Below are positions 8,220 to 16,117 of a DNA stretch of 35,609 nucleotides, piece by piece. The DNA comes from an uncultured Prevotellaceae bacterium (lineage in GTDB: Bacteria > Bacteroidota > Bacteroidia > Bacteroidales > Muribaculaceae). Position numbers and translations under genes: made by a program. Position 1 is the first letter of the stretch; every line of letters starts with the position of its first letter. The stretch lies in NCBI GenBank assembly GCA_946410125.1, contig CAMJZF010000013.1, positions 1 through 35,609 of the forward strand, written 5' to 3'. The notes beneath the pieces are model-generated. The model saw only the letters and a list, made by a program, of their open reading frames with translations. It was not told where the DNA came from and searched no databases.

Positions 8220-8494
8220 GACTGGTTGAGTTTTTTCTTGAGAACATTACTTGCGGTGTAATGAACTTCCACCCTTGGAGGAATGAGCATGCGCTTGCCG
8301 GTCTCGCTATCGGTCTCAATTGATTCCTTGTGGTTTATTGCTTCAAGGGTTCCGAATCGAGGCACACTAATGCTGTCAAGCTTCGAGCAACGTTCCTTCA
8401 CTACGTTGCTCAAAGCCTCAAGCAGTTTGCTGATGTCGCTTTTGTTGCGATTAAGCGACTTTGATAGCCTCTCGACCAATTCCTTGTGCTGCAT
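8216..8494 (-). CDS. Small HU/IHF-like DNA-binding protein
   Basis: This 92-residue protein fits the HU/IHF fold: two N-terminal helices (MQHKELVERLSKSLNRN onward), the ISVPRFGTLEA turn at the place of the HU GFGxF segment, a basic arm region around residues 63-75 (GKRMLIPPRV), and a C-terminal helix (TASNVLKKKL). It is more divergent than housekeeping HU. Its stop codon overlaps the start of the HU-TM-LysM gene, which suggests the two products work together, perhaps as a heterodimer in which this subunit is soluble. That pairing is inference. It lies 126 bases downstream of glnS, with three short tandem-repeat tracts between. Confidence 0.85.
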   Translation of the reverse strand: MQHKELVERLSKSLNRNKSDISKLLEALSNVVKERCSKLDSISVPRFGTLEAINHKESIETDSETGKRMLIPPRVEVHYTASNVLKKKLNQS

Positions 8495-8507
8495 GCTTTG
8501 GGTTATG

Positions 8508-8623
8508 AGTTGTGAGTTTTCAGTTGCCAGTTTTCAGTCGAGAAATCGAGAAATCGAGAAGTCGAGCAATCGATGAGCTGTAACTTACTACTTAAAACTT
8601 ACTACTTATCACTTAAAAACTTA
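8508..8623. repeat. Compound short tandem repeats between glnS and the HU-like gene
   Basis: Three tracts lie side by side: AGTTTTC / AGTTGCC heptamers (about 8513-8537), GAAATCGA-type octamers (about 8538-8575), and ACTTACT / ACTTAAA / ACTTATC units of 7-8 bases (8583-8625). Read on the glnS strand, the last tract is AAGTAGT/AAGTTTT repeats that start at the glnS TAA stop (8621-8623). No gene is visible in this gap. Confidence 0.75.
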
Positions 8624-10336
8624 CTTCTTCTGTGCTTTTGCCCAACTGTCCTTAAGGGTGATAGTGCGGTTAAAGACAAGGTGCTCGGGAGTACTGTCAA
8701 GGTCAACGCAGAAGTAGCCTATGCGCTGGAACTGGAATTTGTCTTCTGGCTTGGCAATTTGTGCAAGATAAGGCTCAACCTTGGCATTGGTGATGACCTT
8801 CAACGAGTCGGGGTTAAGAAGATCACGGAAGTCCTTGTCGGTCACTGCCGATGGGTTCTCTACAGCAAAGAGACGGTCATAGAGCCTCACCTCGGCTTCC
8901 TTGCAGTGACGAGCCGAAACCCAATGCAAAGTGCCCTTCACCTTGCGCATGCTGCCTGGTGTGCCGCTCAAGGTGTCGGGGTCGTAGGTACAGTGAATCT
9001 CGGTGACATTGCCTTCATCGTCCTTGACAACATCATTACACATTATTATATACCCGCCTTTCAGGCGCACCTCCTTGCCAGGAGTCATGCGGAAGAACTT
9101 CTTGGGAGGGTTCTCCATAAAATCATCACGCTCAATGAAAATCTCACGGCAGAACGGCATCTCGTGAGTGCCGGCGTTCTCCTGCTCGGGATTGTTGTCC
9201 ATTGCAAGCATCTCCACCTTATCCTCGGGATAGTTGGTGATGACAACCTTAACCGGGTTGAGAACAGCACACACGCGGTTGGCATTTTTATTTAAATCCT
9301 CACGAATGTTGTGTTCAAGCAAGTCAATATCGTTCAACGCCTCATATTTTGTGTAGCCAATGTCATCAAGGAAATTCTTGATTGACTGTGGAGTATAGCC
9401 ACGACGGCGCAAGCCGCAGATGGTGGGCATGCGGGGATCGTCCCATCCGGCAACAAGTCCCTCTTTCACCAGTTGCAGGAGCTTGCGCTTGCTCATCACT
9501 GTGTAAGTGAGGTTCAAGCGGTTAAACTCAATCTGACGTGGGCAGTACTGATCCACTGTGTCGCCGGCAAGCAGCTTGGCAAAGTACTCATAAAGTGGAC
9601 GGTGAGGGACAAACTCCAGGGTGCAAATCGAGTGGGTCACACCCTCGAAATAGTCGCTCTGTCCATGTGCGAAGTCATACATTGGATAAACTTTCCACTT
9701 TGTGCCTGTGCGCCAGTGAGGGGTCTTGATGATGCGATACATGATTGGGTCGCGGAAGTGCATGTTGCTCGATGCCATATCAATCTTGGCACGCAACACT
9801 CGTGCGCCCTCGTCAAACTCGCCGGCGTTCATACGCTCAAAGAGGTCGAGGTTCTCCTCTACCGAGCGGTTGCGGTAAGGGCTCTCGGTGCCTGCCTTGG
9901 TGGGAGTGCCTTTTTGCTCGGCAATCTGCTCACTCGTCTGGTCATCGACATAGGCGAGTCCTTTCTTTATCAATTCAATGGCAAAGTCATAGAGCTTCTG
10001 AAAATAATCACTGGCATAGTAAAGACGGTCGCCCCAGTCATAGCCCAACCAATGAATGTCGCGCTTGATAGATTCTACATACTCGGTATCCTCCTTTTGG
10101 GGATTGGTATCATCAAAACGCAAGTTACAAGTGCCGCCAAACATCTCGGCAACCCCAAAGTCCATGCATATTGCCTTGGCATGTCCAATGTGTAGATACC
10201 CGTTAGGCTCTGGCGGAAAACGGGTATTTAGGCGTCCGCCATTCTTACCTGCTGCCAAGTCGTCGGCAACTATTTGCTGTACGAAGTTGAGTACCTTCTT
10301 CTCCTCTGCTGGTTTTATTTCGGTGTTCTCGGCCAT
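8621..10336 (-). CDS. glnS: Glutaminyl-tRNA synthetase
   Basis: This 571-residue class I synthetase charges tRNA-Gln directly with glutamine. The HIGH motif lies at residues 49-52 within [17 protein letters not shown], the standard GlnRS form. [17 protein letters not shown] follows, and the KMSKS-equivalent VMSKRKL lies near residue 280. The C-terminal half is the beta-barrel anticodon-binding region, with LKGGYIIMC and VRLYDRLF typical of GlnRS. Length is close to E. coli GlnRS (554). A well-formed promoter lies 74-104 bases upstream. Direct glutaminylation by GlnRS is expected in Bacteroidetes. Confidence 0.97.
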   Translation of the reverse strand: MAENTEIKPAEEKKVLNFVQQIVADDLAAGKNGGRLNTRFPPEPNGYLHIGHAKAICMDFGVAEMFGGTCNLRFDDTNPQKEDTEYVESIKRDIHWLGYDWGDRLYYASDYFQKLYDFAIELIKKGLAYVDDQTSEQIAEQKGTPTKAGTESPYRNRSVEENLDLFERMNAGEFDEGARVLRAKIDMASSNMHFRDPIMYRIIKTPHWRTGTKWKVYPMYDFAHGQSDYFEGVTHSICTLEFVPHRPLYEYFAKLLAGDTVDQYCPRQIEFNRLNLTYTVMSKRKLLQLVKEGLVAGWDDPRMPTICGLRRRGYTPQSIKNFLDDIGYTKYEALNDIDLLEHNIREDLNKNANRVCAVLNPVKVVITNYPEDKVEMLAMDNNPEQENAGTHEMPFCREIFIERDDFMENPPKKFFRMTPGKEVRLKGGYIIMCNDVVKDDEGNVTEIHCTYDPDTLSGTPGSMRKVKGTLHWVSARHCKEAEVRLYDRLFAVENPSAVTDKDFRDLLNPDSLKVITNAKVEPYLAQIAKPEDKFQFQRIGYFCVDLDSTPEHLVFNRTITLKDSWAKAQKK

Positions 10337-10409
10337 AATAGATTGAGATATAAAAAATAATCGGTGATTTAGAATTATAATACCTTAATGTTTTGCATTT
10401 TTCAAACTG

Positions 10410-10440
10410 CAAAGATAGTGCAAGATGAGAAAAATTCAAA
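10410..10440 (-). promoter_or_regulatory. Promoter of glnS
   Basis: On the - strand, TTTG (10440-10437), 19 bases, then TATCTTTG (10417-10410) fit the Bacteroidetes -33/-7 consensus. Transcription would start near 10403, about 67 bases before the glnS ATG. Confidence 0.8.
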
Positions 10441-10538
10441 ATCAATGACAAAGTTTTTGATTCAAACGCTAATCGGTCATTAGGATTTTCGAGAGTCAAC
10501 ACACACATTTAATTCCTATTTTTTAGAAAAAAACTGAA

Positions 10539-10572
10539 GTACTAAAAACCGGGACTGAAAAGTTTTTAGTAC
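10539..10572. promoter_or_regulatory. Perfect palindrome, possible operator of the transporter gene
   Basis: GTACTAAAAAC (10539-10549) is the exact reverse complement of GTTTTTAGTAC (10562-10572), with 12 bases between. The right arm overlaps the first three bases of the -7 box TACCTTTG (10570-10577). Because the palindrome lies upstream of the expected start site, it would act as DNA, such as a repressor operator, and not as an RNA hairpin. Confidence 0.6.
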
Positions 10573-10577
10573 CTTTG
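10570..10577 (+). promoter_or_regulatory. -7 box of the transporter promoter
   Basis: TACCTTTG matches TAnnTTTG. No clear TTTG lies 19-21 bases upstream, where the palindrome sits, which fits a promoter that depends on or is blocked by a regulator. The predicted leader is about 68 bases. Confidence 0.6.
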
Positions 10578-10650
10578 CAACCTCAAAAAGAGGATTATTG
10601 AGCACCCTACATGAAATGATGATGCTTTTAAAACTATAAAATCTAACTCA

Positions 10651-12327
10651 ATGAACTGGTTTACAGAAATATTGACAGGTAACGGCGTGGCACATTCCAT
10701 TTTTATCTACGCCATAGTGATAGCTATAGGTGTATTATTAGGAAAGGTAAAGATTTATGGAATTTCTCTTGGTGCCACATTTGTGCTCTTCGTAGGCATC
10801 CTTGCAGGTCACTTGGGGCTGGAAGTTGACACGAACACATTGAAGTTTATTCAGGAATTTGGACTCATTTTGTTCATTTTCTCCATTGGTCTTCAAGTGG
10901 GTCCTTCATTTTTCTCTTCATTCAAGTCGGGCGGCCTGCTTCTCAACGGACTTGCAGTATCAATTATCCTTCTCAATATCGTCGTTGCACTGGGCATCTA
11001 TTTTGGCATTGGTGACACCCAAATAACCGACATGGTGGGAATTCTATCGGGAGCCATCACCAACACTCCAGGCCTGGGTGCCGCTCAACAGACTCTCATT
11101 GAGACACAAGGCGATGGTGCCATACCTCTCAACGAATCAATGTCGATGGGCTATGCTGCTGCCTATCCGCTTGGTGTTGTGGGCATTATCCTCTCGATGA
11201 TAGTACTGAAGGCTATCTTCAAAATAAAAGTTGACACCGAATCAAAAGAGATAGAAGACGAGAAGACCAACTCACAGCTCCAGCCACACCTTGTAACATA
11301 TAAGGTAACCAACAAGCTGATAATTGGCACTACCATTCAACACCTGCATCAAATCATTGACCACAACTTCATTATCTCACGCATTCGCAAGAGCGACGGA
11401 CATGTTCACATACCTGTGAGCGAGACGGTCATTGAGGAAGGCGACCTGCTGCTTGTGGTAATGAGCCAGCAAGACGAGGAGATGTTTGATGCCGTACTTG
11501 GCCCTCATGAAGAGATGGACTGGAAAGCCGACCCCGACCCAGTTACCGCACGACGCATTGTGGTGACAAAGAGCGAATTGTCGGGGCGCAAGCTCGGTTC
11601 ACTGCGCCTGCGCATGGGTTATAAGCTCAATGTTACACGAGTGCACCGCGCCGGCCTTGATCTGCTCGCCAGCCCCAACCTTGCGTTGCAGGTGGGCGAC
11701 CGCCTCACCGTTGTGGGAAACATTAACGACATCAACCGCCTTGCCGAGCGCATGGGCAACTCATTGAAAACCCTTGACCACCCCAACATCTTCACAATGT
11801 TCCTCGGGATTGTGCTGGGTATCGTTTTAGGCAGTATACCATTGATGTTGCCCGGCATGAGTGTGCCAATGAAGCTGGGACTTGCCGGCGGACCTCTCAT
11901 CGTTGCCATTCTGCTGGGGCGCTATGGATATAAGTTCAAACTCATTACCTACACCAGCAGTAGCAGCAACCTGCTGTTGCGCGAACTTGGAATCTGCCTC
12001 TTTCTTGCCAGTGTGGGCATCGCTGCAGGTGGCAACTTTGCCTCAACGGTGTTTAACGCCCAGGGGGCACGCTGGGTGCTTTACGGCTTCCTTATAACTT
12101 TTGTTCCGCTCCTAATTGTCACCCTTGTAGCTCGTGGCAAGTTCAAGCTCAACTACTGCACTATCATGGGCATGGTGGCAGGTGCCACTACCGACCCTCC
12201 CGCTCTTGCCTATGCCAACAAGACCTCGGGCAACGATGCGCCAGCTGTTGCTTACAGTACCGTTTACCCACTCACGATGTTCCTGCGGGTGATAACAGCC
12301 CAGCTCATCATCCTCGCGCTGGCATAG
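10651..12327 (+). CDS. AspT/YidE-type putative transporter with two TrkA-C (RCK_C) domains
   Basis: This 558-residue inner-membrane protein has the architecture of the aspartate:alanine exchanger family. An N-terminal block of about five hydrophobic segments (residues 15-190) is followed by two consecutive RCK_C domains (about 205-375), the second marked by VTKSELSGRKLGSLRLR and GDRLTVVGN. A second hydrophobic block (about 380-555) completes it. The pattern GAITNTPGLGAAQ in the first block and GATTDPPALAYA in the last are the paired membrane signatures of the family. E. coli YidE and YbjL share this layout and have no firm substrate, so the substrate here is unknown. The promoter carries a perfect palindrome. 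A MarC-family gene follows after 26 bases, probably in the same operon. Confidence 0.88.
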   Translation: MNWFTEILTGNGVAHSIFIYAIVIAIGVLLGKVKIYGISLGATFVLFVGILAGHLGLEVDTNTLKFIQEFGLILFIFSIGLQVGPSFFSSFKSGGLLLNGLAVSIILLNIVVALGIYFGIGDTQITDMVGILSGAITNTPGLGAAQQTLIETQGDGAIPLNESMSMGYAAAYPLGVVGIILSMIVLKAIFKIKVDTESKEIEDEKTNSQLQPHLVTYKVTNKLIIGTTIQHLHQIIDHNFIISRIRKSDGHVHIPVSETVIEEGDLLLVVMSQQDEEMFDAVLGPHEEMDWKADPDPVTARRIVVTKSELSGRKLGSLRLRMGYKLNVTRVHRAGLDLLASPNLALQVGDRLTVVGNINDINRLAERMGNSLKTLDHPNIFTMFLGIVLGIVLGSIPLMLPGMSVPMKLGLAGGPLIVAILLGRYGYKFKLITYTSSSSNLLLRELGICLFLASVGIAAGGNFASTVFNAQGARWVLYGFLITFVPLLIVTLVARGKFKLNYCTIMGMVAGATTDPPALAYANKTSGNDAPAVAYSTVYPLTMFLRVITAQLIILALA

Positions 12328-12353
12328 TGTTCTAATAATACCAATAATGAAAA

Positions 12354-12932
12354 ATGCAACATATTAACTTTACACAGATATTAAGTTCGGCACTGGTATT
12401 GCTCAGTATCATCGACATAGTGGGCTCGGTGCCCATTATCATGGACCTGCGTGCCAAGGGGCGCGAAGTGAGTGCCTGGAAGGCAACATTATACTCAGCC
12501 ATAGTCATGGTGGGGTTTTATTATGGCGGCTTTTGGATTCTCGATATTTTCAACTGCAACATCCAGTCGTTTGCCGCCGCTGGGGGCTTCCTGATGTTTC
12601 TCATGGCACTCGAGATGATACTCGATGTGGAAATTTTCAAGAACAATGCACCTAATGGTGGAGCAACCATAGTGCCCATGGTTTTCCCACTGATTGCCGG
12701 TGCCGGAGTGTTGACCACATTGATTTCGCTCAAGGCTATGTATAACGACGTCAACATCCTCATTGGCTTGGCAATCAACATGGTGTGGGTATTTGTTGTT
12801 ATCAAGGCTACCGACCGCATCCAGCACCTCTTGGGTGAAGGAGGAATCTTTTTCCTGCGCAAATTCTTCGGCATCATTCTGCTTGCCATGTCGGTGAAGA
12901 TGATGAGCGAAAACCTCTCCAAACTGTTCTAA
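12354..12932 (+). CDS. MarC family integral membrane protein
   Basis: This 192-residue protein has about six hydrophobic segments and the features of the MarC/UPF0056 family: SIIDIVGSVPIIMDL at the N-terminus (family pattern near the first helix), AAGGFLMFLMALEMILD in the middle, and VPMVFPLIAGAGVLTTLISL, the PLxxGPG-like segment seen in MarC. Despite the historic name, the family has no proven role in multidrug resistance. The in-frame start at 12354 follows an overlapping short ATG frame at 12347 that stops after six codons. It is probably cotranscribed with the transporter gene upstream. Confidence 0.87.
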   Translation: MQHINFTQILSSALVLLSIIDIVGSVPIIMDLRAKGREVSAWKATLYSAIVMVGFYYGGFWILDIFNCNIQSFAAAGGFLMFLMALEMILDVEIFKNNAPNGGATIVPMVFPLIAGAGVLTTLISLKAMYNDVNILIGLAINMVWVFVVIKATDRIQHLLGEGGIFFLRKFFGIILLAMSVKMMSENLSKLF

Positions 12933-13037
12933 GCCGTGCCCTTATAAATTCTACAATATCTCATAACAAAATACAATAAAAGCGACTTATTGGAGTTATA
13001 TATTTTAGATAACACTAATTTGTCGTTTTTTTAGATT

Positions 13038-14228
13038 ATGAAGAAATCAACAAGAATACTCGTGGTTGTTGCCATGCTCATGACTGGCATCGCAGCATTT
13101 GCCGACGATGACATTAAGAATGATGAGTTCAACCCCATCACCACCGGTGTGACCTCACTTAGCATCACCCCCGATGCCCGTGGTGCTTCGATGGGCGACC
13201 TGGGTGCGGCAACCGAGCCCGACGTCAACTCACAATTCTGGAATCCCTCGAAATATGCTTTTGCCTATAGCAAGGCAGGAGTATCAATATCTTATACACC
13301 ATGGTTGCGCAAGTTGGTAAATGACATTTTCCTTGCCAACCTTTCGGGTTATTGGAAGATAGGCAGCGGCGACAATCAGGCGGTGAGCGCGTCGATGCGA
13401 TACTTCTCACTGGGCGAGATTAACAGCACCGATGATGGTGGCAACGCACTGTCAAGCATCAACCCCTTTGAGGTATCGGTCGACGTGGGTTACTCACGCA
13501 AGCTCAGCGAGAAGTTCTCGATGGGTGTGGCTCTTCGCTACATCTACAGCGACTTAGGCTACTCCAACTATAGCGGCACCGACCAGACTACCGGATCGTC
13601 GGCATTTGCCGCCGACATTGCCGGCTACTTTACCACCTATCCCATGATAGGCCGTAACGAGTGCCAATGGTCTTTGGGTTTCAACATCTCTAATATAGGT
13701 TCAAAGGTGAGCTATAACGGAGGTGACGACCCTGCATTCCTGCCAGCAAATATCAAGCTGGGAACAGCGTTCACATTCCCTCTTGCCGACTATCACAACC
13801 TTACAATCAGTGCCGATGCCAACAAGCTCCTTGTTCCAGCGCGTCCTCGCTTGGCCAACTATGAGAATCAAGAGGCCTACGAACAAGCTTTGCAGGATTG
13901 GAAAGATATGTCATCAATCACCGGTATCTTCAAGTCGTTTAGCGATGCTCCCGGTGGCGCAAAGGAGGAATTACGCGAAATAACCTTCTCGATTGGTGCT
14001 GAATATTGCTACAACCAGCAGTTCTTCCTGCGTGGCGGTTTCTTCAATGAGAATAAGTACAAGGGTAACCGCAAGTACTTTGGTCTTGGTGCCGGCTTTG
14101 CGCTCAACGTCATCAAGCTCGATGCCGCCTACATGATTGCCACTGCCCAGAACAGCCCTCTCGACCAGACTCTCAGGTTCACCCTCTCGTTCGACATGGA
14201 CGGCATCCGCAACCTGTTCAACAAGTAA
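13038..14228 (+). CDS. porV: PorV (LptO), outer-membrane component of type IX secretion
   Basis: This 396-residue protein starts with a signal peptide (MKKSTRILVVVAMLMTGIAAFA, cleavage after AFA) and continues as a beta-barrel of the FadL-like PorV family. The segment following the leader, with PITTGVTSLSITPDARGASMGDLGAATEPD, is the standard PorV N-terminus, and the protein ends in a strand of alternating hydrophobic residues. Porphyromonas gingivalis PorV has a similar length (about 390). PorV shuttles cargo carrying a type IX C-terminal signal between the Sov translocon and the attachment complex. No other T9SS gene is in the window, which is common since porV is often separate. Its presence implies that the organism has, or had, T9SS. 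Confidence 0.85.
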   Translation: MKKSTRILVVVAMLMTGIAAFADDDIKNDEFNPITTGVTSLSITPDARGASMGDLGAATEPDVNSQFWNPSKYAFAYSKAGVSISYTPWLRKLVNDIFLANLSGYWKIGSGDNQAVSASMRYFSLGEINSTDDGGNALSSINPFEVSVDVGYSRKLSEKFSMGVALRYIYSDLGYSNYSGTDQTTGSSAFAADIAGYFTTYPMIGRNECQWSLGFNISNIGSKVSYNGGDDPAFLPANIKLGTAFTFPLADYHNLTISADANKLLVPARPRLANYENQEAYEQALQDWKDMSSITGIFKSFSDAPGGAKEELREITFSIGAEYCYNQQFFLRGGFFNENKYKGNRKYFGLGAGFALNVIKLDAAYMIATAQNSPLDQTLRFTLSFDMDGIRNLFNK

Positions 14229-14250
14229 AAACAACAATACATAATATTAT

Positions 14251-14276
14251 TAGGGATGAGGCTTGCCTTGTCCCTA
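14251..14276 (+). terminator. Hairpin between porV and ispF, possible terminator or attenuator
   Basis: TAGGGA-TG-AGGC pairs with GCCT-TG-TCCCTA, with tandem G-U pairs in the middle and a very short loop. The following ATTGTTTAAAAA is only weakly T-rich, so termination would be partial. Confidence 0.45.
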
Positions 14277-14301
14277 TTGTTTAAAAACACGATACCCCCC
14301 T

Positions 14302-14769
14302 ATGCGCATTGGTTATGGTTTTGACGTTCACCGCTTGGTGGAAGGCCGCGAGTTATGGATTGGCGGTGTGAAAATAGAGCACAATAAAGGTTTACTGGGC
14401 CACAGCGATGCCGATGTGGCGATACATGCCCTGTGTGATGCCTTGCTGGGTGCCGCCGCACTGCGCGACATTGGCTATCACTTCCCCGACAGCGACCCTC
14501 GTTACAAAGGAATTGACAGCAGAGTGCTGCTGCGCAACGTAATGCAGCTGCTCAGGGAAAAAGGTTATCGCTTGGGCAACTGCGACATTACCATCTGTGC
14601 CGAGCAGCCTAAGATGAATCCTCACATCCCAGCCATGCAGCAGCAGCTTGCCGAGTGCATGCAATGCGACCCTTCGCAAGTGTCAATAAAAGCCACCACT
14701 ACCGAGCGTCTGGGTTACACAGGCCGTGGCGAGGGCATCGCCGCCCATGCCGTAGCATTAATTATTTAG
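14302..14769 (+). CDS. ispF: 2-C-methyl-D-erythritol 2,4-cyclodiphosphate synthase
   Basis: This 155-residue protein catalyses the fifth step of the MEP isoprenoid pathway, forming the cyclic diphosphate and releasing CMP. It begins [12 protein letters not shown], whose Asp and His bind the active-site zinc, and contains the third zinc ligand in LLGHSDADV near residue 33. [13 protein letters not shown] and the C-terminal [16 protein letters not shown] are family signatures. The ATG at 14302 gives the normal length; an in-frame TTG at 14263 would add a non-homologous stretch encoded by the preceding hairpin. It faces glpB tail to tail. Confidence 0.95.
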   Translation: MRIGYGFDVHRLVEGRELWIGGVKIEHNKGLLGHSDADVAIHALCDALLGAAALRDIGYHFPDSDPRYKGIDSRVLLRNVMQLLREKGYRLGNCDITICAEQPKMNPHIPAMQQQLAECMQCDPSQVSIKATTTERLGYTGRGEGIAAHAVALII

Positions 14770-14820
14770 TAGCATTGATTCTTTAAAGGAAGAAGGTAGA
14801 AAATACTTAATAGTTATAGT

Positions 14821-14868
14821 TATTCCTATCCATTCATAGCTATTCTTAGCTACTCCTATCCTATCCTA
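14821..14868 (-). repeat. Decamer repeat starting at the glpB stop codon
   Basis: Read on the - strand, after the TAG stop of glpB, the sequence runs as GATAGG-AGTA then GCTAAGAATA, GCTATGAATG and GATAGGAATA units, the same family as the + strand array at 1661-1720. Orientation relative to the stop codon is the same in both places. The rest of the ispF-glpB gap (14770-14820) shows nothing recognisable. Confidence 0.75.
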
Positions 14869-16104
14869 AATCTGCCTTGCCACTTGCAGGGCTGTCATTA
14901 CTGCCACACCCGTGTCATCGGCAAGTTTGAGTGAGTTGTGCCCGCTCAAGATTGACCCAATGGCATAGAGGTTTTCTATGGGCCGTCCATCTTTCATGGC
15001 ATGAAACTCCTCGTCGGTTTTCACGCCAAATTCCATGTAAGGCTGCGCCTCAAAGAGACCCTCCTTACTCCAATTTCCACATCCCTCTACATAGTCGATA
15101 TCAAGGTCAAAGATAGGCTCCCTGATACCAACACTACTCGACACCAGCCCACCGTTCATAAACGAACCTGTGGCAAGGACAAATTCATCGGCAACGATGT
15201 CTTGGTCAGGGAAATTCTTTGCCTCAACACTCACCACCCTGCCATTTGCAATCTTGCCATTCTTTACCATACTGCCCAGCAAAAAGGTGCCACCATTCTG
15301 AATAAAGAGTTTGCGAAGCTTCGAGAGCAACCGTGTCCCGGCAATGCTTGGGGGCAACGTTGACACAAACCTCACGGGAGCCTTGAGATGATGCTTTATT
15401 TTCTCAACATTATCATCACCATCAAGACCAAAAACGGCTGGCAACACAACAAGTTGCGCATCACCCATGCTTGAACGCACCTTACGCGCCAGCTCATTGA
15501 GCACTGCGTCGTTAAGCATTAGCTTTGCCACCGCAGTTGAGCGCATCACGTTAGGGCTGCTGGTGAGCTTGTCGACCGTGCCAAGCTTTATCTCACACAA
15601 GTCGCATTCAACACCAAGTTGTGAGAAAGACTCGCACACAAAGTTGGCAGGAAAATCAAGAAATCCATTAAGATTTACCACCGCTATTTTATTCCATGGG
15701 AGAGTGTTGGGTTTGTCGGTCGTGAGATAGTCGTCAAGAGTCAGCCATGTGGGTCGCCACAATCCAAGCGGCGACATGCGATAATGGTTCTTGGCAGTGT
15801 CGCCATAGAAAGTGAGCCCTGCACCCGAGAATATTACAGGTGCCATTGCAGCATTGTGCAACACATTAGACTTTCCCATCTTAGAATAAGGATGAGAAGC
15901 ATTTAAGGAGTCGATGGCATCAAGCGGACTTTCTACCACATTGCCATCGGTGTCAAAACCCAGCAAGTCGATAGAGCCAGAGTTCAGGCTAAGCTTGCTC
16001 TGCCCTTTTACCATCAACGCAACCTTCTTGCCAGTAGTGGCAAGTGCTATTCCACACATGATGGCACTGAGTCCGCCACCTATCACAATCACGTCATATC
16101 TCAT
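14866..16104 (-). CDS. glpB: Anaerobic glycerol-3-phosphate dehydrogenase subunit B
   Basis: This 412-residue FAD-binding protein pairs with GlpA in the membrane-associated anaerobic glycerol-3-phosphate dehydrogenase that makes dihydroxyacetone phosphate. It begins MRYDVIVIGGGLSAIMCG, the dinucleotide-binding motif of GlpB, and later has KLSLNSGSIDLLGF and near the C-terminus GSILSGHNSLKLADDTGVA, where GlpB has a related GAVL/GGYD-type segment. I chose the ATG at 16104, 13 bases after the glpA stop; a longer frame from 16164 would overlap glpA by 47 bases and precede the FAD motif with unrelated sequence. The iron-sulfur subunit gene glpC, expected next to glpAB, is not in the window. Confidence 0.88.
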   Translation of the reverse strand: MRYDVIVIGGGLSAIMCGIALATTGKKVALMVKGQSKLSLNSGSIDLLGFDTDGNVVESPLDAIDSLNASHPYSKMGKSNVLHNAAMAPVIFSGAGLTFYGDTAKNHYRMSPLGLWRPTWLTLDDYLTTDKPNTLPWNKIAVVNLNGFLDFPANFVCESFSQLGVECDLCEIKLGTVDKLTSSPNVMRSTAVAKLMLNDAVLNELARKVRSSMGDAQLVVLPAVFGLDGDDNVEKIKHHLKAPVRFVSTLPPSIAGTRLLSKLRKLFIQNGGTFLLGSMVKNGKIANGRVVSVEAKNFPDQDIVADEFVLATGSFMNGGLVSSSVGIREPIFDLDIDYVEGCGNWSKEGLFEAQPYMEFGVKTDEEFHAMKDGRPIENLYAIGSILSGHNSLKLADDTGVAVMTALQVARQI

Positions 16105-16117
16105 ATCAGTGTGTAGC

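Larger units (their letters stand above)
10337..10650. other. Divergent intergenic region, glnS / transporter
   Basis: This 314-base region separates divergently transcribed genes. It holds the glnS promoter (10410-10440, - strand), the transporter -7 box (10570-10577, + strand), and a perfect 11-bp inverted repeat (10539-10549 / 10562-10572) overlapping that box. The 13-mer GGTCATTAGGATT at 10475-10487 recurs at 33480-33492. No small gene is convincing here. Confidence 0.8.

Noticed and set aside
8573-9295. 240-codon + strand frame opposite glnS
   Set aside because: The glnS frame with HIGH and MSKR motifs is on the - strand; the opposite frame begins in repeat DNA and lacks any domain.
14263-14301. 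TTG start for ispF at 14263
   Set aside because: It would add 13 residues encoded by a hairpin, while the ATG at 14302 gives the canonical [11 protein letters not shown] start.
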